From assembly GCF_000152865.1 (NCBI RefSeq), contig NZ_CH672390.1, forward strand, positions 992,001 to 1,056,000: DNA of 64,000 bases, in the 5' to 3' direction. A program made the translations under genes and the position numbers. Below the pieces are notes generated by a model. It saw only the letters and a program-made list of their open reading frames with translations, had not been told where the DNA came from and ran no database searches. Position 1 is the first letter of the stretch, and every line of letters starts with the position of its first letter. Below are positions 49,624 to 58,816 of the stretch, one piece after another. Origin of the DNA: Erythrobacter sp. NAP1 (GTDB taxonomy: Bacteria > Pseudomonadota > Alphaproteobacteria > Sphingomonadales > Sphingomonadaceae).

Positions 49624-50241
49624 TCAGCCGCGACCTCGACCGGTAAGGTCTCGGACGGCTCGTTCAGCACGCCGTCGCGTCCGACGGCCCGTTGTAAGCG
49701 AGCTGTCCGCTACATTCGCAGCCAGATGCCGTGCTTCGCGTCGCAGACGCCTTGCCTTTGCGCCAGCGCTTTCGCTGATGTCTTCGATCGCGTCTTGACC
49801 CGATTGTGCTGCACCGGTGACGTCGTCGATCAGCTTGATACCGAATGCAATGACGGCGTCTTGCAGAAAGCTGCTGATGCGCGACGCTTCAGCCTTCGTT
49901 TCGCGCGCAACGTGCGCGGCGTCATCACCCAGGTCTTCAGCAGCGCGGCGCGAACGGGTTGCGGCGGTTCCAATGGCGCTTACCGCGCCAGTTGCTGCTC
50001 GGCTTGCAACGCGCCGACCTGGCGCCGTCATCAACCCGATCAGTACGCCAGCAACGACTGCGCCGCCGATTACGGTAAGTGGATTCTCGCGCGTATAGTT
50101 TGCCGCGGCCTGAGCTGCTTCCTTGATCTGGTCTGCTGCATCGCGTTCAGCAATGCGGCGCTCGCTGGCCTCGATCTTCATCCGAAGTTCGTCGCGGCGA
50201 GTGTCTTCGCTAGGGGCAGAAGCCGTGGGGTCATCGCTCAT
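49624..50241 (-). CDS. YqjD/DUF883-like membrane-anchored helical protein
   Basis: From ATG 50241 the protein is 205 residues. A charged helix (RDELRMKIEASERRIAERDA) is followed by YTRENPLTVIGGAVVAGVLI and GLMTAPGRR, a single anchor like that at the end of YqjD/ElaB proteins. Then comes a long Ala/Arg-rich region (SRAATGAVSAIGTAATRSRR, ending TGRRTRRRAERAVRDLTGRG). The basic end could bind ribosomes or nucleic acid. YqjD in E. coli tethers ribosomes to the membrane in stationary phase; a like role here is only suggested. Its start overlaps the preceding gene by 11 bases. Confidence 0.7.
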   Translation of the reverse strand: MSDDPTASAPSEDTRRDELRMKIEASERRIAERDAADQIKEAAQAAANYTRENPLTVIGGAVVAGVLIGLMTAPGRRVASRAATGAVSAIGTAATRSRRAAEDLGDDAAHVARETKAEASRISSFLQDAVIAFGIKLIDDVTGAAQSGQDAIEDISESAGAKARRLRREARHLAANVADSSLTTGRRTRRRAERAVRDLTGRGRG

Positions 50242-50611
50242 TGTTATCTCCGGGTATGTCGTCGTCGTCGGGGGTAAGTGGAGCAGAGGGCGCATCTTCG
50301 CTCTCTGCTGTCTGGGGAAGGGCAGTGTCCGTTTCTTCGTCGAGGCCGAGGGCTTCAAGGAGAGGCTGGCGTCCGAGCCAGAGAAGGATCGCGCCGATTA
50401 GGAGGGCGAGGATACCGCGCTTGTCCTCTGCCTGGAACTTGGCAACCTCGAGTACGTCTTTCGCTCCGTCCCCAATGCGCCCGCCGACCCTGCCAAACAC
50501 TCCCTTTGCGGAGAAGGCCTCCTTGGCATGCTCGATTTCGGCCATCAGATTCGCGCGAGCCGCATCGCGCAGCTCGCGGTCTTCGATCAGGCGTTGTTCG
50601 AGTTTGCTCAT
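50231..50611 (-). CDS. Small membrane protein of the YqjD/YqjE-like cluster (126 aa)
   Basis: ATG 50611 overlaps the stop of the upstream YqjE-like gene. The protein has a charged helical start (MSKLEQRLIEDRELRDAARA), a Gly-rich segment (AKGVFGRVGGRIGDGAKDVL), one membrane helix (GILALLIGAILLWLGRQPLL) and a very acidic tail (TPDDDDIPGD). It probably works with its two overlapping neighbours. No named family is certain; DUF3618-like proteins have a similar outline. Confidence 0.65.
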   Translation of the reverse strand: MSKLEQRLIEDRELRDAARANLMAEIEHAKEAFSAKGVFGRVGGRIGDGAKDVLEVAKFQAEDKRGILALLIGAILLWLGRQPLLEALGLDEETDTALPQTAESEDAPSAPLTPDDDDIPGDNNER

Positions 50612-51054
50612 TGGTCTTCGATCTTTTCCGAAGATGAGAACAGGGCGCTCAACTTCTTGGCACGCTTCATCGCCATCCATCCTAGCAGTCCCGTGATGAG
50701 CAACAATCCGCCCACCACGATTGCAATCGCTCCCCAGATCGTCACGACTGGTTCAAGCGCGATGACCAGACCTACCGCCAATGCTAGGAGCGCGATGTGC
50801 AGCAGGATAAGTGCGACGATGACAAGGCCAGCCGATGCACCGACCAATCGACCAGCCAGCTTCGCGCGCGTCTTCTGAAACGCGATTTCTGCTTCAGCGT
50901 AAGTGCGCGCATCGTCGATGATCGCGGAGGCTTCCTCGATCAGGGTGTCTTCGATCTCGCCATCGCCTGATTGTGGAGCCTCGATGTCGCCTGCCGGATC
51001 GGGCGCGGCATCGTCTGAGTGCCCCGCGCCCGGGTGCCGGTCTGCGTCATCCAT
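50608..51054 (-). CDS. Phage-holin-superfamily (YqjE-like) membrane protein
   Basis: The 148-residue protein has an acidic N-terminus, a helical segment DDARTYAEAEIAFQKTRAKL, then two membrane helices (GASAGLVIVALILLHIALLA and GAIAIVVGGLLLITGLLGWM) in the pattern of holin superfamily III/YqjE. Despite the family name no phage genes are near, and this type is common in chromosomal yqjDE-like operons. It overlaps the next gene by ATGA. Confidence 0.8.
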   Translation of the reverse strand: MDDADRHPGAGHSDDAAPDPAGDIEAPQSGDGEIEDTLIEEASAIIDDARTYAEAEIAFQKTRAKLAGRLVGASAGLVIVALILLHIALLALAVGLVIALEPVVTIWGAIAIVVGGLLLITGLLGWMAMKRAKKLSALFSSSEKIEDQ

Positions 51055-51102
51055 TCAACGCCCCCTCAATGTTCCAAGCACGCAAAATGCGCTCGCAGTT
51101 GA

Positions 51103-51717
51103 TCAACGCGACCCGCGGAAAAGGCGGGCCAGCAAGAAGCCTGCGACAGCGGCGATGCCGACAGCGACTCCTGGGCTCTTACGCACCATCTCGCGTGCGT
51201 CGTCCCCGAGTTCTTCAACACTCTTGGATTCGAGCTTTGCCGAAGTTTCAGCAAGACTGCGCGAAGCGGAGCGGGCGTAGTCGCCGTACTGCTCGCCAAA
51301 GCGCTCATCGATCTGTTCGGCCGTTTCGCCAACGACCTTGCCGAGCGAAGAGATCGCGTCACTTGCGCCTGACTTTGCTTCACCGGCGAGTTCGCCTGCG
51401 CGGGTGCGCGCCTTTTCGCCATATGCCTTGGCGTCGCTCACGAGACCGTCTCCTTTGGTTTTTGCCTGATCCCGATATTCGCCAGCGCGTGAGCCGGCTT
51501 CGGCACGAAGGGCCGCGGCGCCTGCCTTGGCTTCCTCGAGGGCAGCATTGAAGCGGCTCTTGGCTTCTGCGGTGCCGGTTGTTGTTTCAGGCTCTGCGGC
51601 CTTCGCAGCGGTCGCACCGGTTTTCTTCGGTGCAGCCTTCTTGGTTCCGGTGCTCTTACGGGTTGACCCCTTTGCCGGGGTCTTGGCGGGGGTTTTTGTG
51701 GTTTTGCTCTCAGCCAT
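51103..51717 (-). CDS. Lys/Ala-rich protein with DUF883-like C-terminal anchor
   Basis: From ATG 51717 the 204-residue protein begins with a histone-H1-like Lys/Ala/Thr/Pro stretch (AKTPAKGSTRKSTGTKKAAP). It continues with long amphipathic helices (about 55-175, e.g. EAGSRAGEYRDQAKTKGDG and ELAGEAKSGASDAISSLGK), and ends MVRKSPGVAVGIAAVAGFLL then ARLFRGSR, a YqjD/DUF883-type anchor. A nucleic-acid or ribosome-binding membrane tether is a fair guess. It stands first in the minus-strand cluster with the YqjE-like gene 48 bases downstream. Confidence 0.75.
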   Translation of the reverse strand: MAESKTTKTPAKTPAKGSTRKSTGTKKAAPKKTGATAAKAAEPETTTGTAEAKSRFNAALEEAKAGAAALRAEAGSRAGEYRDQAKTKGDGLVSDAKAYGEKARTRAGELAGEAKSGASDAISSLGKVVGETAEQIDERFGEQYGDYARSASRSLAETSAKLESKSVEELGDDAREMVRKSPGVAVGIAAVAGFLLARLFRGSR

Positions 51718-51839
51718 GAATGTCTTTTGCCCTTCCTTTGCGCGTAATTCCATAGAGAATACACGCAAATGCTCGTTGTGTTCCGAGGCCGCTTGCACGC
51801 TCTTCCTCCGGCGCATAGGGGTTGCCGGGAAAATCGTAG

Positions 51840-53198
<1,359 letters not shown>

Positions 53199-53211
53199 TT
53201 TTTCGAAAGAT

Positions 53212-53259
53212 GCGCCCGGACGCTCCTGTTTCAGGGGTGAGGGTAGGAGGTCCGGGCGC
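53212..53259. terminator. Long inverted repeat between eno and a MarR gene
   Basis: GCGCCCGGAC (53212-53221) and GTCCGGGCGC (53250-53259) are perfectly complementary, and the stem extends inward through CTCCT and AGGAG after one bulged base. It stands between two converging genes. No T-run follows on either strand, so termination is likely but not certain. Confidence 0.55.
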
Positions 53260-53275
53260 TCAAGTTAGCGGGTCG

Positions 53276-53887
53276 TCAAGCAGACGGACCCGCGCTCGCA
53301 AAGTGTTCGTCCATCGCTGCAAGGCCTCGCTCCGTCAGGCGCACCAGGACCCGGCGTTGATCTTCCGGATCATGCTCCCGCACGATTAGTCCTTCTTCGG
53401 TCAGCACGCCAAGCCAGCGCAGTCCGGTTGTTGGAGGGGCCGCCGATCCGATGCATGCGCTTGAAACCGAGACGGTCTTTCTCTCGACATGGGCAATGTA
53501 GAGGTCGAGCAATATGTCCCACGCGGGCTCTCCAAAGAGTTCCTGATTGTCGAATATCGTCCCACGCCGACGGCGCATCGTGTAGGCTTCACGTGCGAAC
53601 TCAGCATAGATCGTTCGCAAGTGCTGAATATCTCGCAGACTGTTCGATGGTCCGTAGGCAGGGTCATAGAGCGGGTCCGTCACTCGAGCAGGTTGAGCGG
53701 GTGAGATACTGCGAAGGCTGGTGGTGGAGGGCTCAGCTATTCCGCCGCCATCAGCCGCAGATAGCGTTTCAGCAATGGCCCGAAGCTGGCGAGCGAGTTC
53801 GCTCAGATTGGCTTCCTGCCGGATCATCTCCGTCCGTTCGCGAGGGGTTAGCTTAGCCAGGAAGCGATTGTCTGTGCCCTCCTTCAT
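53276..53887 (-). CDS. MarR-type winged-helix regulator
   Basis: ATG 53887 (MKEGTDNRFLAKLTPRERTE) gives 203 residues. The first 90 are helical and polar with no clear domain. The rest is a winged helix: NQELFGEPAWDILLDLYIAH, KTVSVSSACIGSAAPPTTGLRW (recognition helix region) and LTEEGLIVREHDPEDQRRVL then VRLTERG, the wing. This fits a MarR-like DNA-binding protein with an N-terminal extension, a type common in sphingomonads. Target and signal are unknown. ATG 53914 is a less likely start. Confidence 0.8.
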   Translation of the reverse strand: MKEGTDNRFLAKLTPRERTEMIRQEANLSELARQLRAIAETLSAADGGGIAEPSTTSLRSISPAQPARVTDPLYDPAYGPSNSLRDIQHLRTIYAEFAREAYTMRRRRGTIFDNQELFGEPAWDILLDLYIAHVERKTVSVSSACIGSAAPPTTGLRWLGVLTEEGLIVREHDPEDQRRVLVRLTERGLAAMDEHFASAGPSA

Positions 53888-54080
53888 GCGCCGCTCTTTG
53901 CCTGGCGCAGCCACTGCAAGCCAAACAGCTCAATGCAGTGAGTTTGCAAAGTCCGAGCGGTGTTGCGCCTAACGGCCCGCATCAGTCGGCGATTAGGGTC
54001 GAGCACACTAGTGCGTGAAAGCGCCATCAAGACCTCCCAGGGGGCGCTTACCAAGACTGGCTGATCGTCATGACCAAATG

Positions 54081-54122
54081 CCCCCGCGCAACGATCTAGA
54101 TTAACCGCGCCGGGGTTTCATT
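54081..54122 (+). terminator. Terminator-like hairpin in a gene-free stretch
   Basis: CCCCCGCGC (54081-54089) pairs with GCGCCGGGG (54107-54115) with one mismatch, and TTTCATT follows. A second small stem, TTACGG-ATTAGC-CCGTAA (54121-54138), comes right after and is followed by GTAGTTTT. No coding frame precedes them on the plus strand, so a short non-coding transcript from the gap 53.9-54.1 kb is possible. Confidence 0.35.
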
Positions 54123-54184
54123 ACGGATTAGCCCGTAAGTAGTTTTAATGGTTGGAAAATCTACGGGCGATCGAGTCTGCAGGC

Positions 54185-54412
54185 TTATCGTGAGCTCAGT
54201 CGTTGTTCGCTGGGGCACCCCTCAAGATCGAAGTCAGCGCAGCCTATGTCCTCAGCCACGATCTCCAAATTGTTCTTGAGCTGATTGATCGCAGCATCAA
54301 CGTGGATGGCAGCGATCCCAGCGCCGATCCGATCAAGCGCGCGCAGGACATCTTCCAGGGTGACGATGCTATCTTTCAGCTCGTCCAGTTCGTTCAGCGT
54401 TAAGTGAAGCAC
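54185..54412 (-). CDS. Small helical protein (75 aa)
   Basis: The frame starts at GTG 54412 and encodes MLHLTLNELDELKDSIVTLE, then DVLRALDRIGAGIAAIHVDA, with hydrophobic residues at helical spacing and a short Cys-containing tail (IGCADFDLEGCPSEQ). Composition and helix pattern look like a real protein, but no good ribosome site is seen and no family was recognised. It lies between ribH and the MarR-type gene. Confidence 0.45.
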   Translation of the reverse strand: MLHLTLNELDELKDSIVTLEDVLRALDRIGAGIAAIHVDAAINQLKNNLEIVAEDIGCADFDLEGCPSEQRLSSR

Positions 54413-54522
54413 GGTAGTATCCCATTTGTCATGCGGGCCTGAACGAACAGGCCCACCGGTAGCGACCCGGCGACTTTTCGGAAATACTTGCGCCTTCTCT
54501 AAAACTGTATCCGTTTTAATAC

Positions 54523-54942
54523 TTAGCCGAAGCGTGCGGCGAGATCGAGCAGAGCGATGGCTGCCTTCGCAGCTTCGCCGCCTTTGTCCTTCTGGTCCGG
54601 ATCGGCGCGCACCAGCGCCTGGTCGTCGTTTTCGACGGTCAGAATGCCATTGCCAATCGCGATACCGTCCATCGTCAATGCCATGATCGCGCGCGCGCTT
54701 TCACCGGCGACGATCTCGAAGTGGTAGGTCTCGCCCCTGATGACGACGCCGATTGCCACAAATCCGTCAAACTCTCCCGACTCCGCAGCCATTGCGATAG
54801 CGCCGGGAATTTCGAGCGCGCCGGGAACGGTGATGACTTCGACATCATGCCCGGCAGCTTCCAGGGCGCTGCGCGCGCCAGAAATAAGCATGTCGTTGAG
54901 ATGCGCGTAGAAACGCGCTTCTACGATGAGAAACTTGGCCAT
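54523..54942 (-). CDS. ribH: 6,7-dimethyl-8-ribityllumazine synthase
   Basis: RibH condenses the RibB product with 5-amino-6-ribitylaminouracil in riboflavin synthesis. The 139-residue protein has [51 protein letters not shown] with the catalytic His, and [11 protein letters not shown]. It lies six bases downstream of ribB. Confidence 0.97.
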   Translation of the reverse strand: MAKFLIVEARFYAHLNDMLISGARSALEAAGHDVEVITVPGALEIPGAIAMAAESGEFDGFVAIGVVIRGETYHFEIVAGESARAIMALTMDGIAIGNGILTVENDDQALVRADPDQKDKGGEAAKAAIALLDLAARFG

Positions 54943-54948
54943 GTGGGC

Positions 54949-56196
54949 TTACTCCGGGATCGGCATGTGGTCGGTGATGGTAAGGCCGTAACCGTCGAGA
55001 GCTACGAGTTCGGGCCGCGTATTGCTGAGCAACACCATATCGTGAACGCCAAGATCGGCAAGGATCTGCGAGCCGATACCGATGTTGCGATCCTGCTCAT
55101 CTCGGGTCCATTCATCGCCTCCGATGCGATTGGTCAGGATCACGATGACGCCGGATCCATGTTCACCGATTGCGCCCATTGCGCGCTGCAACGTACGTTT
55201 GCGTGGCCCGGGCTGGCCCAGGACGTCGTCAAACACCGAGATTGGGTGCACGCGGGCGAGGGTGGGCTCTCCGGGCACGACATGGCCTTTTTGAAGCACG
55301 TACGCTTCTCCGCCCGAAACCTTGTTCGTGTAGGTGATGAGGCGCCACTGGCCGCCGTAATCGCTCTCAAAGCTGCGCTCGTCGATGCGTTCGACCAGAT
55401 GATCGTTTCGCATTCGATATGCAATCAGATCCCGGATTGTGCCGATCTTGAGGCTGTGCTTGCGTGCAAAGTCGACAAGGTCGTCGAGCCGCGCCATCGA
55501 CCCGTCCTCGTTCATGATCTCGCAAATCACGCCGGATGGATTGAGCCCCGCCAATCGTGAGATGTCGACGGCAGCTTCGGTATGTCCTGCCCTTACCAGC
55601 GTCCCGCCATCGCGTGCCATCAATGGGAAAACATGGCCTGGGGTGACGATATCATCAGCCCCCTTTGTTGCGTCGATCGCCACCGACACCGTGCGGGCGC
55701 GGTCCGCAGCGGATATCCCGGTGGTCACACCCTTTTTTGCCTCAATCGAGACAGTGAAGGCGGTCTGCATGCTCTCCTTGTTGTTCCGGCTCATCGGATC
55801 AAGGCCGAGCTGGTCCACGCGGCCTTTGTCGAGCGCCAGGCAGATCAAGCCACGGCCATGCGTCGCCATGAAGTTGATAGCGGCGGGTGTCGCCATTTGC
55901 GCCGGAATGATGAGATCGCCTTCATTCTCGCGATCTTCGTCATCAACGAGAATGTACATGCGGCCATTGCGCGCTTCGTCGATGATCTCTTCGATCCCGA
56001 CGAGCACAGGACTGTCGTCATTTGCGTCCAGGAATCGCTGGAGTTTGGCGAGGGTTTCGGCTGTCGGGTTCCAGTCAGGCTCGCTTGCATCGCGTAGCGT
56101 GTTGGCGTGAAGCCCGGCAGCCCGGGCAATTCCTGCCTTCGTGTAAGCGCCCGTCTCAACGAGCTCGCGGACCTGTGTGATTGTTGATGTGCTCAT
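54949..56196 (-). CDS. ribB: 3,4-dihydroxy-2-butanone-4-phosphate synthase with inactive GTP-cyclohydrolase-like domain
   Basis: From the internal ATG 56196 the protein is 415 residues. Residues 1-50 form a small HTH-like segment (GAYTKAGIARAAGLHANTLR) typical of sphingomonad RibB. The DHBP synthase domain follows, with VDDEDRENEGDLIIPAQMA, HGRGLICLAL and VTPGHVFPLMARDGGTLVRA then GHTEAAVD. The C-terminal GTP-cyclohydrolase-II-like part lacks the zinc cysteines: the expected HSECLTGD-type segment reads RVHPISVFDDVLG. Only DHBP synthase activity is therefore expected. The frame is open upstream into a transglycosylase. Confidence 0.93.
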   Translation of the reverse strand: MSTSTITQVRELVETGAYTKAGIARAAGLHANTLRDASEPDWNPTAETLAKLQRFLDANDDSPVLVGIEEIIDEARNGRMYILVDDEDRENEGDLIIPAQMATPAAINFMATHGRGLICLALDKGRVDQLGLDPMSRNNKESMQTAFTVSIEAKKGVTTGISAADRARTVSVAIDATKGADDIVTPGHVFPLMARDGGTLVRAGHTEAAVDISRLAGLNPSGVICEIMNEDGSMARLDDLVDFARKHSLKIGTIRDLIAYRMRNDHLVERIDERSFESDYGGQWRLITYTNKVSGGEAYVLQKGHVVPGEPTLARVHPISVFDDVLGQPGPRKRTLQRAMGAIGEHGSGVIVILTNRIGGDEWTRDEQDRNIGIGSQILADLGVHDMVLLSNTRPELVALDGYGLTITDHMPIPE

Positions 56197-57165
56197 TCTC
56201 GACAAATAGCACATTTCGATGTGATGGCAAGGGAGTGCAATGTGATCCCCGCTCACAGCGAGTGTTCCTCTACCGATTGATCGCGGTGCGGTATAGCTCG
56301 CGGGTGTCTCACCATCACAGGTTTCGGCAGTTTCTTCAGTTACCCGTTTAAAACCCTCTACCAAAATAATAATCTGGCAATCACTAAGCTTTGCCAGACC
56401 CGCTTCGATCTTGCCCATGGTGAGCTTGCTGGCTTCCATCAATTTGACGTCAATATATCGCAGCACCTGATCGAGCGAGCGCATTTGCCCGCGTCGGTCG
56501 CTGAAAATTGGACGGTTTGATCGTGCAGCTCGCGGGAAAAGCGATGCAGCCGAAGCGTGTGGATTGCGGAGCCATGCGGACAGAAACCTTTTCGCACCTC
56601 CTGTTCCAAGGAAGTGAGCGAGGTAGAGTTCTCTTGAGACCGCTTCACGTCCCAAGACGCTCCGAAGGGCGCGCCCGTTCTCAAGGGTGTAGGCCGCAGC
56701 CATCATGGCCGACATGCGCGGATCGTCTCTAAGCGCAAGCTTCGCTCGCCGCGACAGTCCAGCCTGGCCGTTCGTTCCGCGTATGGGAAGTGAAGTGAAA
56801 AGCTGTGCCTCATAACGATCAAGGCTGACGAGCCAGGTGGTCTCGATGAACTGATACAACCCGGTAGCGGTCGATCCGCGCGCCTTTGCATCTGGATTGA
56901 GGCCGGATTCTATTTGGGCCTTAGCAAGAAGGTAGCGGTAATCGACTCCCGTATGCTGAGATGCCGCCCATATGGCGGACCGCACCTTGTTCCTGGTCTG
57001 CAAGTCCCGGCCGATGGGCGAACGGAGGTCGGCTGCGAATGGTGCGAAGTGCGGTGTGTTAGCGGCACTGTACGAGGTGGGCACTGATTGCGCGTGGCTC
57101 GGGGCAGCGCCCCCGAGAAACAACATCACAAATAGGATGTTCCAGATTGCCAGCCAGCGCCCCAT
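54949..57165 (-). CDS. Secreted lytic transglycosylase (SLT) frame continuous with ribB
   Basis: A single open frame of 738 codons starts at ATG 57165 and ends at the ribB stop. Residues 1-26 are a signal peptide (FVMLFLGGAAPSHAQS). About 60-240 form an SLT domain (TGVDYRYLLAKAQIESGLNP with the catalytic Glu, STATGLYQFIETTWL, ELYLAHFLGTGGAKRFL, LFPRAARSNRPIFSDRRGQM). A spacer of about 80 residues without recognisable features reaches the ribB ATG at 56196. No stop codon ends the transglycosylase on its own. A signal peptide ahead of a cytosolic enzyme makes a working fusion unlikely, so stop loss, sequencing error or true read-through remain open. Confidence 0.7.
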   Translation of the reverse strand: MGRWLAIWNILFVMLFLGGAAPSHAQSVPTSYSAANTPHFAPFAADLRSPIGRDLQTRNKVRSAIWAASQHTGVDYRYLLAKAQIESGLNPDAKARGSTATGLYQFIETTWLVSLDRYEAQLFTSLPIRGTNGQAGLSRRAKLALRDDPRMSAMMAAAYTLENGRALRSVLGREAVSRELYLAHFLGTGGAKRFLSAWLRNPHASAASLFPRAARSNRPIFSDRRGQMRSLDQVLRYIDVKLMEASKLTMGKIEAGLAKLSDCQIIILVEGFKRVTEETAETCDGETPASYTAPRSIGRGTLAVSGDHIALPCHHIEMCYLSRMSTSTITQVRELVETGAYTKAGIARAAGLHANTLRDASEPDWNPTAETLAKLQRFLDANDDSPVLVGIEEIIDEARNGRMYILVDDEDRENEGDLIIPAQMATPAAINFMATHGRGLICLALDKGRVDQLGLDPMSRNNKESMQTAFTVSIEAKKGVTTGISAADRARTVSVAIDATKGADDIVTPGHVFPLMARDGGTLVRAGHTEAAVDISRLAGLNPSGVICEIMNEDGSMARLDDLVDFARKHSLKIGTIRDLIAYRMRNDHLVERIDERSFESDYGGQWRLITYTNKVSGGEAYVLQKGHVVPGEPTLARVHPISVFDDVLGQPGPRKRTLQRAMGAIGEHGSGVIVILTNRIGGDEWTRDEQDRNIGIGSQILADLGVHDMVLLSNTRPELVALDGYGLTITDHMPIPE
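56210..56223. promoter_or_regulatory. Inverted repeat CACAT-TTCG-ATGTG just upstream of ribB
   Basis: A 5-bp inverted repeat lies 14 bases before the ribB ATG. It could be a small mRNA hairpin over the ribosome-binding region or an operator, perhaps for RibB's own HTH-like segment. No FMN-riboswitch pattern was found here. Confidence 0.3.
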
Positions 57166-57252
57166 AATTTCTGGCGTAAGCGGCCAGAAGTTAAGGGGTT
57201 ACTGACGTAGCACCAGCTTTACCTTCGAGTAACCCATTTGCAGTTCAAAGCG

Positions 57253-58755
57253 CTAACCATTCGCCGCTTTCAGGCGCGCTTTGGTCGATGCGGCAACTTG
57301 CTTGCGGCGCGTTCTGCCAAGGCTCGCACGTTCGGCTTCGAGGTCAGCGATAATGGTTTCAAGCAGCCTGCTGATGCGGGTTGTAGTGCGGATGCGCTCC
57401 ACGAGAGGCCATGTCGCCAGCTCGCCCTCGCGAATAAGCTTCTCCGCTCGATCGAGCGATGGCTGCGACAAAGCGGAAAGCGGGTTGAGCACGCGCGAGG
57501 CGGGGACGATGTTGATATCGCCCGTGTAGTTCTGCTGAACCACCCCGTTTGCCGTTTTTGCCATATTGTAGAGTTGCTTGCTCACTAAAGATAAAGGTCT
57601 TTCTAGCAAGTTGAACCACGCATTGGATGCCAGCTTGAACCCCTGCAAATTGATGTCGAACAGTTTCGAGCGCAGCGTGCCGGTACCCTTGTCGGTGTTG
57701 ACGAATGGCATGGCGACAGGGTTGGTCTGGCTTACGATGAAGTAGTTGACGCCATAAAGCCGCGTGAGGCGCTTGGCAGGCAGATCCTGGCTGAGCGACC
57801 CATCGACCCAACGGCTGCCCGGCAGGTAGGGCTGCCGCATCCCTTGGACATTCTTGGCAGCCAAGACCACTGGTGGGTAAACCCCGGGCAAGGCCGCCGA
57901 GGCTTTTGCAGCCTCGCGAACGTAAACGTTGGGTGTGGTGATCGCATTGAGAAGGCGGGATGATTGGCGCGGCTCGGCAGGCGCAATCGAAAGGCTGATC
58001 TCGCGTCCTGACACTTTCATCGCTTCCTCGAACGTCAGGTCCGGGATGCCAGCGTTGATGTATTCGTCCAATTCTTCCGGCGGCATCAGCCTTCGTGAAC
58101 CAGCATCACGGTTGATGGATGGCAGAGCGTCTCCGAGTGCGAATAACTCGTCAGCGTTGAGGAGCTTCAGTGCATCCTCGCGCGATCGAGTGCCGATGAG
58201 CGTCGATACGATTGCTCCACCGCTGGAGCCCGATATCACGCGCGGCAACAGGTCCTGTTCCAGAAGGCATTTGACGACGCCAATATGGAAGAACAGCAGC
58301 GAGCCTGACCCGCTCATCATGAAGGCCGCGTGGCCGAAACAGTCGCTGGCGCGGTGGAAGAAATCGATGCGCTCGTTGAGATCGATGTCGTCGGCAGCTG
58401 GCGAGGCCAAGTGCTCAAGGGCAAGCGCGAGCTCTTCGATATAGTCCTCGATCAGGTTCTTGGTGCCGAACTTGGCGTGACCATACATCGAAGGCTTGCC
58501 CATGCCGCCAAGGTTACCGTGAATGCCTTCGTGAAGCGCAAACAGAAGTTCGTGATTGTCGCCGCGCTCCCGCAAAAGGCGCAATTCGTTCAGGCGGGAG
58601 CGGATTGCTGCGAAGTCGTAACGTTCGCTCTGTTCAAAGCGGCGCCATTTATCCCGCCCGGTGACCTCGTCGTGGAGCTTGGCGTAGTCGGCCCACTGAT
58701 CGTAACTCTCAGCTTGCTTCATCGCTTTTTCGAGGCTGGATTTGTCGAGCCGCAT
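57253..58755 (-). CDS. Patatin-like phospholipase with DUF3336-type N-terminus
   Basis: The 500-residue protein begins with a helical region (SYDQWADYAKLHDEVTGRDK, residues 17-36) like DUF3336, then a patatin domain: MMSGSGSLLFFHIGVVKCLL (oxyanion region), VISGSSGGAIVSTLIG with the catalytic Ser in GSSGG, and WVDGSLSQD with the catalytic Asp of DGS. Fungal and plant relatives with this pairing are triacylglycerol lipases. The upstream palindrome CTGC-ATT-GCAG suggests a link to polyhydroxyalkanoate control. A basic helix closes the C-terminus. Confidence 0.9.
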   Translation of the reverse strand: MRLDKSSLEKAMKQAESYDQWADYAKLHDEVTGRDKWRRFEQSERYDFAAIRSRLNELRLLRERGDNHELLFALHEGIHGNLGGMGKPSMYGHAKFGTKNLIEDYIEELALALEHLASPAADDIDLNERIDFFHRASDCFGHAAFMMSGSGSLLFFHIGVVKCLLEQDLLPRVISGSSGGAIVSTLIGTRSREDALKLLNADELFALGDALPSINRDAGSRRLMPPEELDEYINAGIPDLTFEEAMKVSGREISLSIAPAEPRQSSRLLNAITTPNVYVREAAKASAALPGVYPPVVLAAKNVQGMRQPYLPGSRWVDGSLSQDLPAKRLTRLYGVNYFIVSQTNPVAMPFVNTDKGTGTLRSKLFDINLQGFKLASNAWFNLLERPLSLVSKQLYNMAKTANGVVQQNYTGDINIVPASRVLNPLSALSQPSLDRAEKLIREGELATWPLVERIRTTTRISRLLETIIADLEAERASLGRTRRKQVAASTKARLKAANG

Positions 58756-58816
58756 CGTTGAATTCCCTTCCTGGTCCCGCCTTCAGGGCGCGAACCGATC
58801 CTTGAGCACAGCAATC

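Noticed and set aside
50608..51054. Prophage remnant suggested by a holin-family protein
   Set aside because: This is the YqjE-like chromosomal type; no other phage gene is near.
51763..51784. General-stress (EcfG-type) promoter before the H1-like gene
   Set aside because: A GGAAC is present on the minus strand, but the following CGT lies 14 bases away rather than the expected 16-17 and is imperfect.
56197..56440. FMN riboswitch before ribB
   Set aside because: The conserved sequence blocks of the RFN element were looked for by eye and not found; the region is also open reading frame.
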